The notes under the pieces were generated by a model, which worked only from the letters and a program-made list of their open reading frames with translations, was not told the origin of the DNA and did not search any database. From Pseudomonadota bacterium (lineage in GTDB: Bacteria > Desulfobacterota > Desulfovibrionia > Desulfovibrionales > Desulfomicrobiaceae): DNA of 29,586 nucleotides. Location: positions 1 through 29,586 of the forward strand of contig JAEWKZ010000005.1 of NCBI GenBank assembly GCA_023393525.1, in the 5' to 3' direction. A program made the translations under genes and the position numbers. Positions 7,028 to 14,318 of the stretch are shown one piece after another; position 1 is the first letter of the stretch; each line of letters opens with the position of its first letter.

Positions 7028-7375
7028 TTGTCTGATATACCGCTGCTTTCCATTGACGAAACGCTTCAGCGCATGTCCGGAGACCGGGAATTGCTGGTCA
7101 ATCTCTTTCAGCTCTACATCGACGATGCGCCCAAAAAACTGCGCGGCATCGAGGAATACGCTGGCGCCGGGGAATTCTATCAGATCGAGCGCACCGCCCA
7201 TTCCCTGAAGGGCGCCTCTGCCACGGTGGGCGCGGCCCGGCTCTGCGGGCTTGCCGCCGATCTGGAGCAGGCCGCCAAGGCCGGGTCGCAGGATCGGATC
7301 GACGCCCTGCGCGTGGAGCTGTCCCGGGTCTGCGACCAGACCCTTGAGTCCATGCGCAGGTTTTGCGCGGACTAG
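7028..7375 (+). CDS. Hpt-domain phosphotransfer protein
   Basis: This is a stand-alone 115-aa histidine phosphotransfer protein. The four-helix bundle carries the phospho-accepting motif HSLKGASATVGA with His58 and the Lys61-Gly62 pair. It would shuttle phosphate between a hybrid kinase and a response regulator in the cytoplasm. I chose TTG 7028 because AGGAGAG lies just upstream and the product begins with SDIPLLSIDE. The frame extends upstream to 6908 with only TTG-type starts and no family similarity. No cognate kinase is adjacent; the two-component genes at 25261-27017 are a classical HK/RR pair and need no Hpt. It ends on the sequence CTAG, which is shared with the stop of the convergent peptidase gene. 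Confidence 0.82.
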   Translation: MSDIPLLSIDETLQRMSGDRELLVNLFQLYIDDAPKKLRGIEEYAGAGEFYQIERTAHSLKGASATVGAARLCGLAADLEQAAKAGSQDRIDALRVELSRVCDQTLESMRRFCAD

Positions 7376-8589
7376 GGCCTGGCCTCATCCGGCATGGCGA
7401 ACATGCCGTCTTCGTAAATGACCGTTTTCGTGCCGCCGCGCAGGAAAGCGGTCACTTTTTTGGGCTCGGTGTTGACCAGGTCCCAGTGCAGGGCCGAATC
7501 GTTGAAGCCCAGTTCCTTCTTGAGCTCCTCCGTCAGTTCCGCCGGATTTCCCGCGTAGGTGTCCGCATAGGACGCGCCCACCGCCACATGGCAGTTGCCG
7601 TGCTCGCCGCCGAAGTTCTCGTCGAAGAGCGTGTGCGCCATGAAGGCGTTGATGGGTGAGAATCTCTTGTCGGTCAGCGAAAATTCGCCAAGCCGGCACG
7701 CGCCTGGGTCCATCTCCAGCTGGGAACGCACGAATTCCTCTCCCTGGTCGGCCTTGACCACCCTGGCCCTGCCTTCCGAGAATTCGAGGGTCACGCCGCT
7801 GACCAGGTTGCCGCTGCGATAGGAGGGCTGGTCGGCGTGGTAGGTGCCTTCGGTCAGGCGGTGGTCCGGTGAGATGAACAGTTCGAAGCTTGGGATGTTG
7901 TGCCCCGAAATGCCGATCCAGCAGCGCGACGCGCCGGGGTATATCTTCAGGTCCGTGGATGCGGATTGCACATGGTAATACTCCACGTCCATGGCGTTGA
8001 GCCATTCCTTGACGCCGTGGGCCTGGCGGAAGATTTCCTCCCAGGTGGCCACGGGGTCGGCGTCGTCGAGGTAGGAGGCGCGCACGATCTGGGCCGCGTA
8101 GTCCTCGGGGGAGAGTCCGGCGTTCTCGGCCAGGGCGGGGGTGGGCATCAGGCACAGGGTCCAGCCGAATTGCCGGGTGGCTTCGCGCTTGTCCAGGATG
8201 TCGCGCAGGTATTTGCGAGCCAGGGAAAAGGCGGCGATCTTGGTCGGTGGGATCTCCTTCAGGTGCGTGATGGAGTCCGGGGCCAGCAGGGAGACCAGGC
8301 CTCCCAGGCGTTCGTAGAGTTCGCGGTCGCCGGGCACGACGAAGGACAGCTGCTCCTGCCCGGCCCGGCTGAAATAGCCTTTTTCAAGGACGCTCGGCGG
8401 GTTGATGCGCAGGACCGGATTGAGCCCTTGCGACAAAATCAGGTCCTGCATCTTTTCGGCCAGGGGCAGGGCAGCGAGGTCCGTGCGCACCAGAACGACG
8501 TCTCCGGGCGCAAAGGGGGTGACGCGGGCCTTTTGCATACCCCAGAACAGGACCTTGGCATATTTTTCGAGCTGGATTTCAGTCAGCAT
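7372..8589 (-). CDS. M29 family aminopeptidase
   Basis: This 405-aa protein matches the thermophilic aminopeptidase (AmpS/AmpT/PepS, peptidase family M29). The C-terminal half shows the metal-site segments: VTLEFSEGRA and CRLGEFSLTD (each providing a Glu), GGEHGNCHVAVG with its His, and ALHWDLVNTEP with His and Asp. M29 enzymes bind a pair of metal ions and remove N-terminal residues from peptides in the cytoplasm. ATG 8589 has AAGGAG at good spacing and overlaps the upstream CYTH gene by 11 bp, so it ends a three-gene unit uppP-CYTH-aminopeptidase. It overlaps the convergent Hpt gene by 4 bp at the stop. Confidence 0.9.
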   Translation of the reverse strand: MLTEIQLEKYAKVLFWGMQKARVTPFAPGDVVLVRTDLAALPLAEKMQDLILSQGLNPVLRINPPSVLEKGYFSRAGQEQLSFVVPGDRELYERLGGLVSLLAPDSITHLKEIPPTKIAAFSLARKYLRDILDKREATRQFGWTLCLMPTPALAENAGLSPEDYAAQIVRASYLDDADPVATWEEIFRQAHGVKEWLNAMDVEYYHVQSASTDLKIYPGASRCWIGISGHNIPSFELFISPDHRLTEGTYHADQPSYRSGNLVSGVTLEFSEGRARVVKADQGEEFVRSQLEMDPGACRLGEFSLTDKRFSPINAFMAHTLFDENFGGEHGNCHVAVGASYADTYAGNPAELTEELKKELGFNDSALHWDLVNTEPKKVTAFLRGGTKTVIYEDGMFAMPDEARP

Positions 8590-9199
8590 GGGATGCTCCT
8601 TGGGGCCGGGCGTCGCAGCCCAGGCGGGTGTTCAGGTTTCGGCGGACGGTATCGTCGAAGACGAAGTCCTCCGAGGGGAGGAGTCCGTTCTTCCTGCGCC
8701 AGGACTGGTGCAGACTGTGGTAGCTTTTGTCCATGGCGGCGCCCGGATCGAGGTCGAGGCTTTCGGCGATGGATGCGATGTCTTCCGGGGCGGCCTCGAT
8801 TTCAAGAAAATGGCCGAAGGGCAGGATGTCCAGAAATACCAGGCCGCGCGGCAGTTCCCACACGGCGCGGAACTTCTCGTAACGCAGCCGTGGCGAGTAG
8901 CCCAGCCCGCGCAGGATGGCGTCCATGGCGCACGGGTCCTCGACCCTGCTTTCGCGCTCGACGCGGCTTTTGACGCCGCCGATTTTGGGGCCGGGCAGGG
9001 GCTCCTTGAAGGTCAGGGTCGAGGTCAGGGCGCGGCGCAGGCGCAGCAAGCGTCCGCAAGCGGCGAGTTCCCCTCCGCGATCGTAGACCGTGTTGGACTC
9101 GAAATGCCAGGGCGCGCGCAACCGCCCCAGGGGTTCCAGGCGCGTCTGCGCTTCCAGGCAGTCATGGAGCCGGAACTTCGCTTCGTGTTCGATGCTCAC
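8579..9199 (-). CDS. CYTH-domain protein (class IV adenylate cyclase/triphosphatase family)
   Basis: This 206-aa CYTH-fold protein has the family signature ExExK as EHEAK at residues 4-8. Basic and acidic strands of the triphosphate tunnel follow, for example LLRLRRA, TLTFKEP, ESRVE, RYEKFRAVW and FLDILPFGHFLEIEA. CYTH proteins hydrolyse or cyclise triphosphates such as ATP, thiamine triphosphate or tripolyphosphate; which one applies here cannot be told. GTG 9199 gives the usual N-terminus MSIEHE with GGTGA upstream. GTG 9208 is in frame and overlaps the uppP stop as GTGA, so it is a possible alternative. The CYTH gene sits between uppP and the M29 aminopeptidase with overlaps on both sides. 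Confidence 0.85.
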   Translation of the reverse strand: MSIEHEAKFRLHDCLEAQTRLEPLGRLRAPWHFESNTVYDRGGELAACGRLLRLRRALTSTLTFKEPLPGPKIGGVKSRVERESRVEDPCAMDAILRGLGYSPRLRYEKFRAVWELPRGLVFLDILPFGHFLEIEAAPEDIASIAESLDLDPGAAMDKSYHSLHQSWRRKNGLLPSEDFVFDDTVRRNLNTRLGCDARPQGASHAD

Positions 9200-9204
9200 G
9201 GCGC

Positions 9205-9996
9205 TCACCAGAAAACCCAAAGCACGATGGGCGCCAGGGCCAGGCGGTACCAGGCGAAGGGTTTCAGGGTCAGGCGGCCGAGCAGGGCGATGAAGCCCTT
9301 GACCGCGGCCCAGGCCGAGACAAAGGACACGGCGAAGCCCGCGCCGAGAATCAGAAGATCGTCGGGGCTGAACAGCCGCCAGCTTCCCAGCAGGTCGTAG
9401 CCCGTGGCCGCGAACATGAGCGGCACGGCGGCGATGAAGGAGTATTCGGCTGCGGCGCGGCGGTCCACGCCCAGAATCATGCCGCCCATGATGGTCGCGG
9501 CCGAGCGTGAGAAACCGGGCCACAGGGCCAGGCATTGGAAGCAGCCGACGCCCAGGGCCAGGGCGGGAGTGATGGAGTCCAGATCGGCGACGCTTTTTCT
9601 GATTCGCATCTTTTCGACCACCAGGATGGCCGCCGCGCCGGCCATGAGGGCAAAGGCCACGGTCACGGGGGAGAAGAGATGCTCCTTGATGGCCGAATGG
9701 GCGAAGAGGCCGAGCAGGGAGGCGGGCAGCGAGGTCAGAAAAAGGAGCCACAATCCGCGCAGTCCGCCGAAAGCCCGGCCCGTGGGTCGCACCAGGCCCC
9801 AGAAGGTGCTCCGGTACATGACGACCACGGCCAGGATGGCTCCGAGCTGGATCACGACTTCGAAGGTTTCGGCCTTGGCTCCGGTGAAGCCGAGCAAATG
9901 CCCGGTGATGATCAGGTGTCCGGTGGAGGAGATGGGCAAAAACTCGGTCAGGCCTTCGACGATGCCCAGGATGATGGCGTTGAGGTATGATGTCAT
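9205..9996 (-). CDS. uppP: Undecaprenyl-diphosphatase UppP (BacA)
   Basis: This 263-aa polytopic inner-membrane enzyme dephosphorylates undecaprenyl pyrophosphate to recycle the lipid carrier for cell-wall and surface glycan synthesis. The two diagnostic active-site motifs are present: EGLTEFLPISSTGH (14-27) and PGFSRSAATIMGG. Several hydrophobic segments follow the family pattern and the length is normal. ATG 9996 has no strong SD; a candidate promoter lies at 10026-10054. The downstream CYTH gene starts at or just after the stop. Confidence 0.97.
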   Translation of the reverse strand: MTSYLNAIILGIVEGLTEFLPISSTGHLIITGHLLGFTGAKAETFEVVIQLGAILAVVVMYRSTFWGLVRPTGRAFGGLRGLWLLFLTSLPASLLGLFAHSAIKEHLFSPVTVAFALMAGAAAILVVEKMRIRKSVADLDSITPALALGVGCFQCLALWPGFSRSAATIMGGMILGVDRRAAAEYSFIAAVPLMFAATGYDLLGSWRLFSPDDLLILGAGFAVSFVSAWAAVKGFIALLGRLTLKPFAWYRLALAPIVLWVFW

Positions 9997-10025
9997 GGGA
10001 TTCGGGGAAAAAAGTGGAAAAAGCC

Positions 10026-10054
10026 GTCCTACTCACGGGCGGGGGAGGGGTCAA
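10026..10054 (-). promoter_or_regulatory. Candidate promoter for uppP-CYTH-aminopeptidase
   Basis: TTGACC (10049-10054) and TAGGAC (10026-10031) on the - strand are 17 bp apart and lie 30 bp before the uppP ATG. The -35 is good, the -10 only fair. Confidence 0.4.
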
Positions 10055-10061
10055 TACCGCC

Positions 10062-10090
10062 TTGCCCGCGAGCCGGGCTTGCGGTAATTT
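10062..10090 (+). promoter_or_regulatory. Candidate promoter for the DapF-fold racemase gene
   Basis: TTGCCC (10062-10067) and TAATTT (10085-10090) are separated by 17 bp, about 29 bp before the GTG start. It is arranged back to back with the uppP promoter candidate. Confidence 0.4.
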
Positions 10091-10118
10091 CGCACCCTTT
10101 GATCACAAGGGGAACAAC

Positions 10119-10934
10119 GTGCGTACACTTCGGTTTTACAAGGCAAGTCCCGGCGGCAATGCGACCATCCTCATCCTTGATGCCGTGCCGCCTGGACAAC
10201 GGGCGCGGATTGCCCGGCTCCTTATGGACGCGAATCATCTGCAGGCCGAGCAGGTCGGATTCCTAGACCTTGGGGCCGACCCCGTGCGTCTCGACATGAT
10301 GGGCGGCGAATTCTGCGGGAACGCATGCCGCGCGGCCGCGGCGGTCATGGCCCGGGAAGGCGTCGGGCTGGTCCGGACCGGCGAGGATCTGCGCGGTGAA
10401 CTTCGGGTCTCGGGCGTTGACCGCCCGGTGGCGTTGCGGGTCGCCGTGGATGGGGATGAATGCTGGGTCGAGATGCCGCTGCCCGGAGTTTTCGCCGCCG
10501 GAAGGCAGGACTGGATTTCGGAGCTGGAACCGGGCCTCGGGCTGGTGCGCCTGCCGGGCATCACGCATCTGTGTCTTGACGAGGAGATGCACCCGTTCGC
10601 CGAGGATTTCGAGAATGCCTGCGCTACCCTGCGGGCAAGGTTCGGCCTGGACGAGGAGGCCGTGGGCTGCATCTGGTATCGGACCAGTCCCGCGTGCGCC
10701 ATCAAGCCCGTGGTCTGGGTGCGTTCCACCGCCTCCACGCATTACGAGACCGGATGCGGTTCCGGCAGCCTGGCTCTGGCGCTGTGGCTGGGGCGTGGGA
10801 AAAATTTGCCCATGGACCTGCGCGTTCTCCAGCCCAGCGGCAGCGAGATCGGCGTGCGGGCCGACGTTGATGGTCCCGGCGTCTGGATTTTTGGACCCGT
10901 GACCCTGGTCGCCAGAGGCGAGGCCTTTCTTTAA
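10119..10934 (+). CDS. DapF-fold amino-acid racemase/epimerase, CntK-like
   Basis: This 271-aa protein is a PLP-independent racemase of the diaminopimelate epimerase fold. Two catalytic-Cys motifs are visible: GGEFCGNACRA (Cys66) and ETGCGSGSLAL (Cys213). It differs from true DapF, which reads CGNGxR and CGTGA and has an N-terminal GLGNDF. The N-terminal SPGGNATILI, EQVGF, EFCGNA and QPSGSEIGV segments instead recall, from memory, CntK, the histidine racemase of staphylopine synthesis. No opine-metallophore synthase is next to it. GTG 10119 has AAGGGG at good spacing; the upstream frame is noncoding in character. Racemase function is likely, the substrate is open. Confidence 0.8.
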   Translation: MRTLRFYKASPGGNATILILDAVPPGQRARIARLLMDANHLQAEQVGFLDLGADPVRLDMMGGEFCGNACRAAAAVMAREGVGLVRTGEDLRGELRVSGVDRPVALRVAVDGDECWVEMPLPGVFAAGRQDWISELEPGLGLVRLPGITHLCLDEEMHPFAEDFENACATLRARFGLDEEAVGCIWYRTSPACAIKPVVWVRSTASTHYETGCGSGSLALALWLGRGKNLPMDLRVLQPSGSEIGVRADVDGPGVWIFGPVTLVARGEAFL

Positions 10935-10935
10935 G

Positions 10936-12477
10936 CTATTTCTTCATCTGGATGGCCGTCTGCACGACCTGGTCGCCCGTGGTGATGACCTTGCTGTTGG
11001 CGTCGAATCCTTTCTGGGTGACGATCATGTTCACGAATTCCGTGGCCAGGTCGACGTTGGAATTCTCCAGGCTGCTGGTGATGATGCTCCCGATTCTTCC
11101 CTCGCCGGCCCAGCCCGTGATTACCGCTCCGGAGTCCTTGGTCGCGGAAAAAAGGTTGCCGCCTTCCCGGAACAGCCCCTGGGGATTGATGAAATCGGCC
11201 AAGGGAATCTTGTAGAGCCCCTGGCTCTGGCCGTTGGAGAAGAATCCTTCGAGCACCCCGTCGGTGTTGACGGACACGGATTGCAGGAAGCCCCGTTCGT
11301 ATCCGTTCTGGGACTGGTAGAGGGTGCTTGATCCGGAACTGAAGTTGGTGAAGGCCAGGAGCTGGGTCTCGACGTCCTGCATGGCCGGTACGCCCGCCCT
11401 CGAGGTTCCGAGGTCGGCCATGCTGGTCACGCCTGCCGGCAGATTCCAGCCCGAAACGGCGCGCAGGCCCACGTCCAGGGAACTGGATATGGGCGCGGCC
11501 CCCGTCAGGTTCGCGTTCAGGATGGGGAAGCCCATTTCCGAGAGCCCGGCCGGAACCCAGCTGGTCTTGTCGTCGGAGGTGCCCTCAAAGGCGCTCATGT
11601 TGAGCAGTTCGCCGGACGCGGCGAAGGTCAGGGTTCCGGCCATGAGCACGCCTTTCTTGCTGGAAAGTCCCGAGGCGTCGGCTTCGGGCGGAACCGTGAT
11701 CAGGTATTCCCACATGCGGATGCCGTTGCCGATATCCGCGCCGTCAACGACGGGATCGAAATAGGCACTGACGGTGTGCGCTCCGCCGTCGGCGTCGTAT
11801 ATCTTCATGGATGATTCGTAGGCGTACGCTCCTGGGTCGAGCGGTTCGGCCTGGGTCGCGTCCCAGCGGTCGAAGAGGGCCGTGAAGGGGCTGGCGGAGT
11901 CCGCGCTGCGCTCCTGCGAGCCTGAATCGAGGTTGACCATCATGCGCATCTCCGTGGTCGCCTCCGGCTCGGACACGGGTCCTCCGCCGTCCTGCATGTC
12001 CAGGCGGATATCAGTGATGGCGGCGCCTTCGGCGGGGGGGATGGCGGGAGCCGTGTCCAGGATGGACCTGGTGGGCAGACGGTATCCCTGCAGGATGTTT
12101 CCCTGCGGATCACGCAGATAGCCTTCCTTGTCAAAGCGGAAATTGCCGGCCCTGGTGTAATAGTGCTGGGTTGTCTCCTTGGGCGAAACGATGAAAAAGC
12201 CCTTCCCGCTGATGGAGATGTCGGTGGCCTCGGTGGTCGGCTCAAGGGCGCCCAGGTTCATGTCGTAAAGGATGGAGCTCACGCCGACGCCCTGCCCGAC
12301 CTGGTTGCTGACGCTGGCCGCGCCCATCTGCTGACTCATCAGCGTGTTGAAGAGCGTGCGGGAGGACTTGAAGCCGACGGTGTTCACGTTGGCTATGTTG
12401 TCGGAGATGACCGACATGCTTTTCTGCTGGGCGATGATGCCCGTGGTGCCTATATAAAGGGAAGAGGATATGCTCAT
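10936..12477 (-). CDS. flgE: Flagellar hook protein FlgE
   Basis: This is a 513-aa hook subunit, exported by the flagellar type III apparatus. The N-terminal rod/hook signature NIANVNTVGFK (near 28-38) and the following region mark the D0/D1 domain, ISISGKGFFIV and TRAGNFRFDKEGYL are typical, and the C-terminus GRIGSIITSSLENSNVDLATEF to IQMKK is the conserved D0 coiled region. ATG 12477 has GGGAGG upstream; the frame remains open to 12834 but that part is antisense to the DUF3047 gene. No other flagellar gene is in the window. The gene stands head to head with DUF3047, with 8 bp of overlap at the start codons, and stops 1 bp from the racemase stop. Confidence 0.95.
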   Translation of the reverse strand: MSISSSLYIGTTGIIAQQKSMSVISDNIANVNTVGFKSSRTLFNTLMSQQMGAASVSNQVGQGVGVSSILYDMNLGALEPTTEATDISISGKGFFIVSPKETTQHYYTRAGNFRFDKEGYLRDPQGNILQGYRLPTRSILDTAPAIPPAEGAAITDIRLDMQDGGGPVSEPEATTEMRMMVNLDSGSQERSADSASPFTALFDRWDATQAEPLDPGAYAYESSMKIYDADGGAHTVSAYFDPVVDGADIGNGIRMWEYLITVPPEADASGLSSKKGVLMAGTLTFAASGELLNMSAFEGTSDDKTSWVPAGLSEMGFPILNANLTGAAPISSSLDVGLRAVSGWNLPAGVTSMADLGTSRAGVPAMQDVETQLLAFTNFSSGSSTLYQSQNGYERGFLQSVSVNTDGVLEGFFSNGQSQGLYKIPLADFINPQGLFREGGNLFSATKDSGAVITGWAGEGRIGSIITSSLENSNVDLATEFVNMIVTQKGFDANSKVITTGDQVVQTAIQMKK

Positions 12478-13186
12478 GGATGCCTCCCGGACTGAAAAAA
12501 AGCGTGAACGATCCGGCAGATTTTTCCTGCCTGCCCTGCAAAGTGCAGGAACAGGGCCACGGGCGTGGCTTTTTCTGGCAGTCGTGCTGACCGGACTGGC
12601 CTGCTTTGCCTGGGCGGGGGAGCTGCCCTCCATCTTCGAACCGGGGCTTCCCGGGTGGAAGGAAAAGGAATTCGCCGGCCGCACCGTGTACACCCCTCTG
12701 CCCCAGGAAAAGCTCTTGCTGGCGGAAAGCGGCGGCACGGCTTCGGGACTCTTTTTCGAGCAGTCGGTGGACGTGCGAACCACGCCATGGCTGAACTGGT
12801 CCTGGCGGGTGGAGAATGTGCTTTCCGGCGTCAACGAGCGCGAAAAGTCCGGCGACGACTATCCGGCCAGAATCTACGTGGTGGCCAAGGGCGGGCTTGC
12901 CTTCTGGAAGACCAGGGCCCTGTCCTACGTCTGGGCCAGCGCCCTGCCTGCGGGAAGCATGTGGCCCAACGCCTTCACCGCCAATGCGCACATGATCGCA
13001 GTGCGCGGCGGGAAAGAGGGGCTGGGAAGGATGCTGTCCGAGAAGCGCAACATCCGTGAGGACTGGATGCGGGCTTTTGGCGAGGACATCGAAACCATCG
13101 ACGCCGTGGCCATCATGACCGACACGGACAATTCGGGCCAAAAGGCCCGGGCCTGGTACGGGCAACCGTTTTTTTCCGCACGTTAG
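12470..13186 (+). CDS. DUF3047-like envelope protein
   Basis: This protein of up to 238 aa has a hydrophobic segment at about 33-49 (AWLFLAVVLTGLACFAW, then AGE), which looks like a signal peptide with a long basic n-region or a signal anchor. The mature part carries the DUF3047-like pattern: LNWSWRVENVL, SGDDYPARIYVV, an ALSYVWASALPAGSMWPN stretch and a C-terminal AVAIMTDTDNSG. The function of the family is unknown; location is probably periplasmic. ATG 12470 has AGAGGA close by; ATG 12476 is an alternative. The start region overlaps flgE head to head, so its promoter must lie inside flgE. A perfect hairpin follows the stop. Confidence 0.72.
   Translation: MLMDASRTEKKRERSGRFFLPALQSAGTGPRAWLFLAVVLTGLACFAWAGELPSIFEPGLPGWKEKEFAGRTVYTPLPQEKLLLAESGGTASGLFFEQSVDVRTTPWLNWSWRVENVLSGVNEREKSGDDYPARIYVVAKGGLAFWKTRALSYVWASALPAGSMWPNAFTANAHMIAVRGGKEGLGRMLSEKRNIREDWMRAFGEDIETIDAVAIMTDTDNSGQKARAWYGQPFFSAR
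12544..12559 (-). promoter_or_regulatory. Candidate sigma-54 promoter for flgE
   Basis: The - strand reads TGGCCCTGTTCCTGCA, a GG/GC pair at the 12-bp distance expected for -24/-12 elements with one mismatch in each half. It lies inside the DUF3047 gene about 67 bp upstream of the flgE ATG. Sigma-54 control of hook genes is common in related bacteria; this match is only suggestive. Confidence 0.35.
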
Positions 13187-13200
13187 TCATCGGGAAACGA

Positions 13201-13237
13201 CAAGAGCCCTGCGCGTCGATGGCGCGCAGGGCTCTTG
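13201..13237. terminator. Perfect 15-bp hairpin between convergent DUF3047 and htpX
   Basis: CAAGAGCCCTGCGCG (13201-13215) pairs perfectly with 13223-13237 across a 7-nt loop. It lies between two convergent stop codons (13186 and 13260). T-tracts are poor on both sides, best on the - strand (TCGTTTCCC), so it is a probable bidirectional but not canonical terminator. Confidence 0.65.
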
Positions 13238-13259
13238 TGGATGTCGAAGCCTCGGGGTG

Positions 13260-14102
13260 CTACATGGCCATGAGGCGGGCGACGCGGTCCTCGGTGGAGG
13301 GGTGGGTCGAAAAGAGGCTGGCCAATCTGCCGGCCGTGAGCGGATTGACGATGAACATGTGCGAGGTCGCCGGGGTGGCTTCCTGCATGGGGACCATGGT
13401 CGAGGCCTGTTGCAGCTTCGTCAGCGCGCTGGCCAGGGCCTTGGGCTTGCCGCACATTTTCGCTCCGCCCTCGTCGGCCATGAATTCGCGCGAGCGCGAC
13501 ACGGCCATCTGGATGAGCATGGCCGCGATGGGCGCGATGATGGCCATGGCCAGGGCGCCGAAGATGCCGCCTCCGCCTTCCTCGTCGTCGCCTCGCCCCA
13601 TGCCGAAGATGGCCGCCCATTGCAGCATGTTGCCGAGCATGCCGATGGCTCCGGCGATGGTCGCGGCGATGGTCGAAATGAGGGTGTCGCGGTTCATGAC
13701 GTGGGTCAGTTCGTGGGCCATGACGCCCTCAAGCTCGTCGCGGGACAGGATGCGCATGATGCCGGTGGTCGCGGCCACGGCGGCATGCTGCGGGTTGCGG
13801 CCCGTGGCGAAGGCGTTGGGGCTGTCCGAGGGGATGACGTAGACCTTGGGCATGGGCATGTTCGCCTTGCGGGCCAGGTTCTCGACGATGCCGTAGAAGT
13901 CCGGGCTTTCGGCACGGGTCACTTCCCGGGCCTTGTACATCTTGAGCACGATCTTGTCCGAATTCCAGTAGGCGAAAAAGTTCATGCCGCCCGCTATGAG
14001 GAAGGCGATGATCATGCCCGACTTGCCGCCGATGGCGCCGCCCATGGCGACGAGCAGCACGGTGAGCATGGTCAGAAGAAGCGTGGTCTTTATCTGGTTC
14101 AT
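13260..14102 (-). CDS. htpX: Membrane metalloprotease HtpX (M48)
   Basis: This 280-aa inner-membrane zinc protease degrades misfolded membrane proteins. Two N-terminal hydrophobic segments (about 5-22 and 27-45) are followed by the zinc motif HELTH (130-134, with Glu131 as catalytic base) and the third ligand in SREFMADEGG. A hydrophobic pair lies between them (AATIAGAIGMLGNML and IFGALAMAIIAPIAAML). ATG 14102 has GGAGGA at good spacing. It is preceded on the same strand by the acyl-CoA synthetase gene and a terminator at 14131-14173, only 30 bp before htpX, so its own promoter is not obvious. Confidence 0.96.
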   Translation of the reverse strand: MNQIKTTLLLTMLTVLLVAMGGAIGGKSGMIIAFLIAGGMNFFAYWNSDKIVLKMYKAREVTRAESPDFYGIVENLARKANMPMPKVYVIPSDSPNAFATGRNPQHAAVAATTGIMRILSRDELEGVMAHELTHVMNRDTLISTIAATIAGAIGMLGNMLQWAAIFGMGRGDDEEGGGGIFGALAMAIIAPIAAMLIQMAVSRSREFMADEGGAKMCGKPKALASALTKLQQASTMVPMQEATPATSHMFIVNPLTAGRLASLFSTHPSTEDRVARLMAM

Positions 14103-14130
14103 GGAAATCCTCCGGTTGAGCCTTGGATAA

Positions 14131-14173
14131 TGAAAAAGACCTTTATCCGCGGCGGTGCTGGGATAAAGGTCTT
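14131..14173 (-). terminator. Terminator after the acyl-CoA synthetase gene, in front of htpX
   Basis: AAGACCTTTATCC (14136-14148) is perfectly complementary to 14161-14173, with a 12-nt loop. On the - strand it is followed by a T-rich run (TCTTTTTCATT). It would end the synthetase transcript or act as an attenuator in the htpX leader. The rest of the 14174-14318 gap shows no clear promoter. Confidence 0.75.
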
Positions 14174-14318
14174 GCTGATTCTAAACATGCGTTAGATTCC
14201 CGGGTCCGGGCGGTGAGGCCGTATTGTCGAATTCCGGGGCGGCTTCGGGCGTGAACGCTCCGCGGCCGCTAGCTACTCCCCTTTGAAGACCAAGAAATAA
14301 GATCGGGTCCAGGGGGTG

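Noticed and set aside
10119..10934. Call as diaminopimelate epimerase (dapF)
   Set aside because: The motifs around both catalytic Cys and the N-terminus differ from DapF; kept as a CntK-like racemase of unknown substrate.
12556..12574. Hairpin GCCAC/GTGGC plus five T inside the DUF3047 gene
   Set aside because: Only a 5-bp stem in coding sequence that fits the protein; unlikely to terminate.
12478..12834. N-terminal extension of flgE
   Set aside because: ATG 12477 has a strong SD and begins with the FlgE D0 region; the extension is antisense to DUF3047.
12242..13165. Long - strand frame opposite the DUF3047 gene
   Set aside because: Shadow of the DUF3047 gene and the flgE start; low-complexity translation and no domain.
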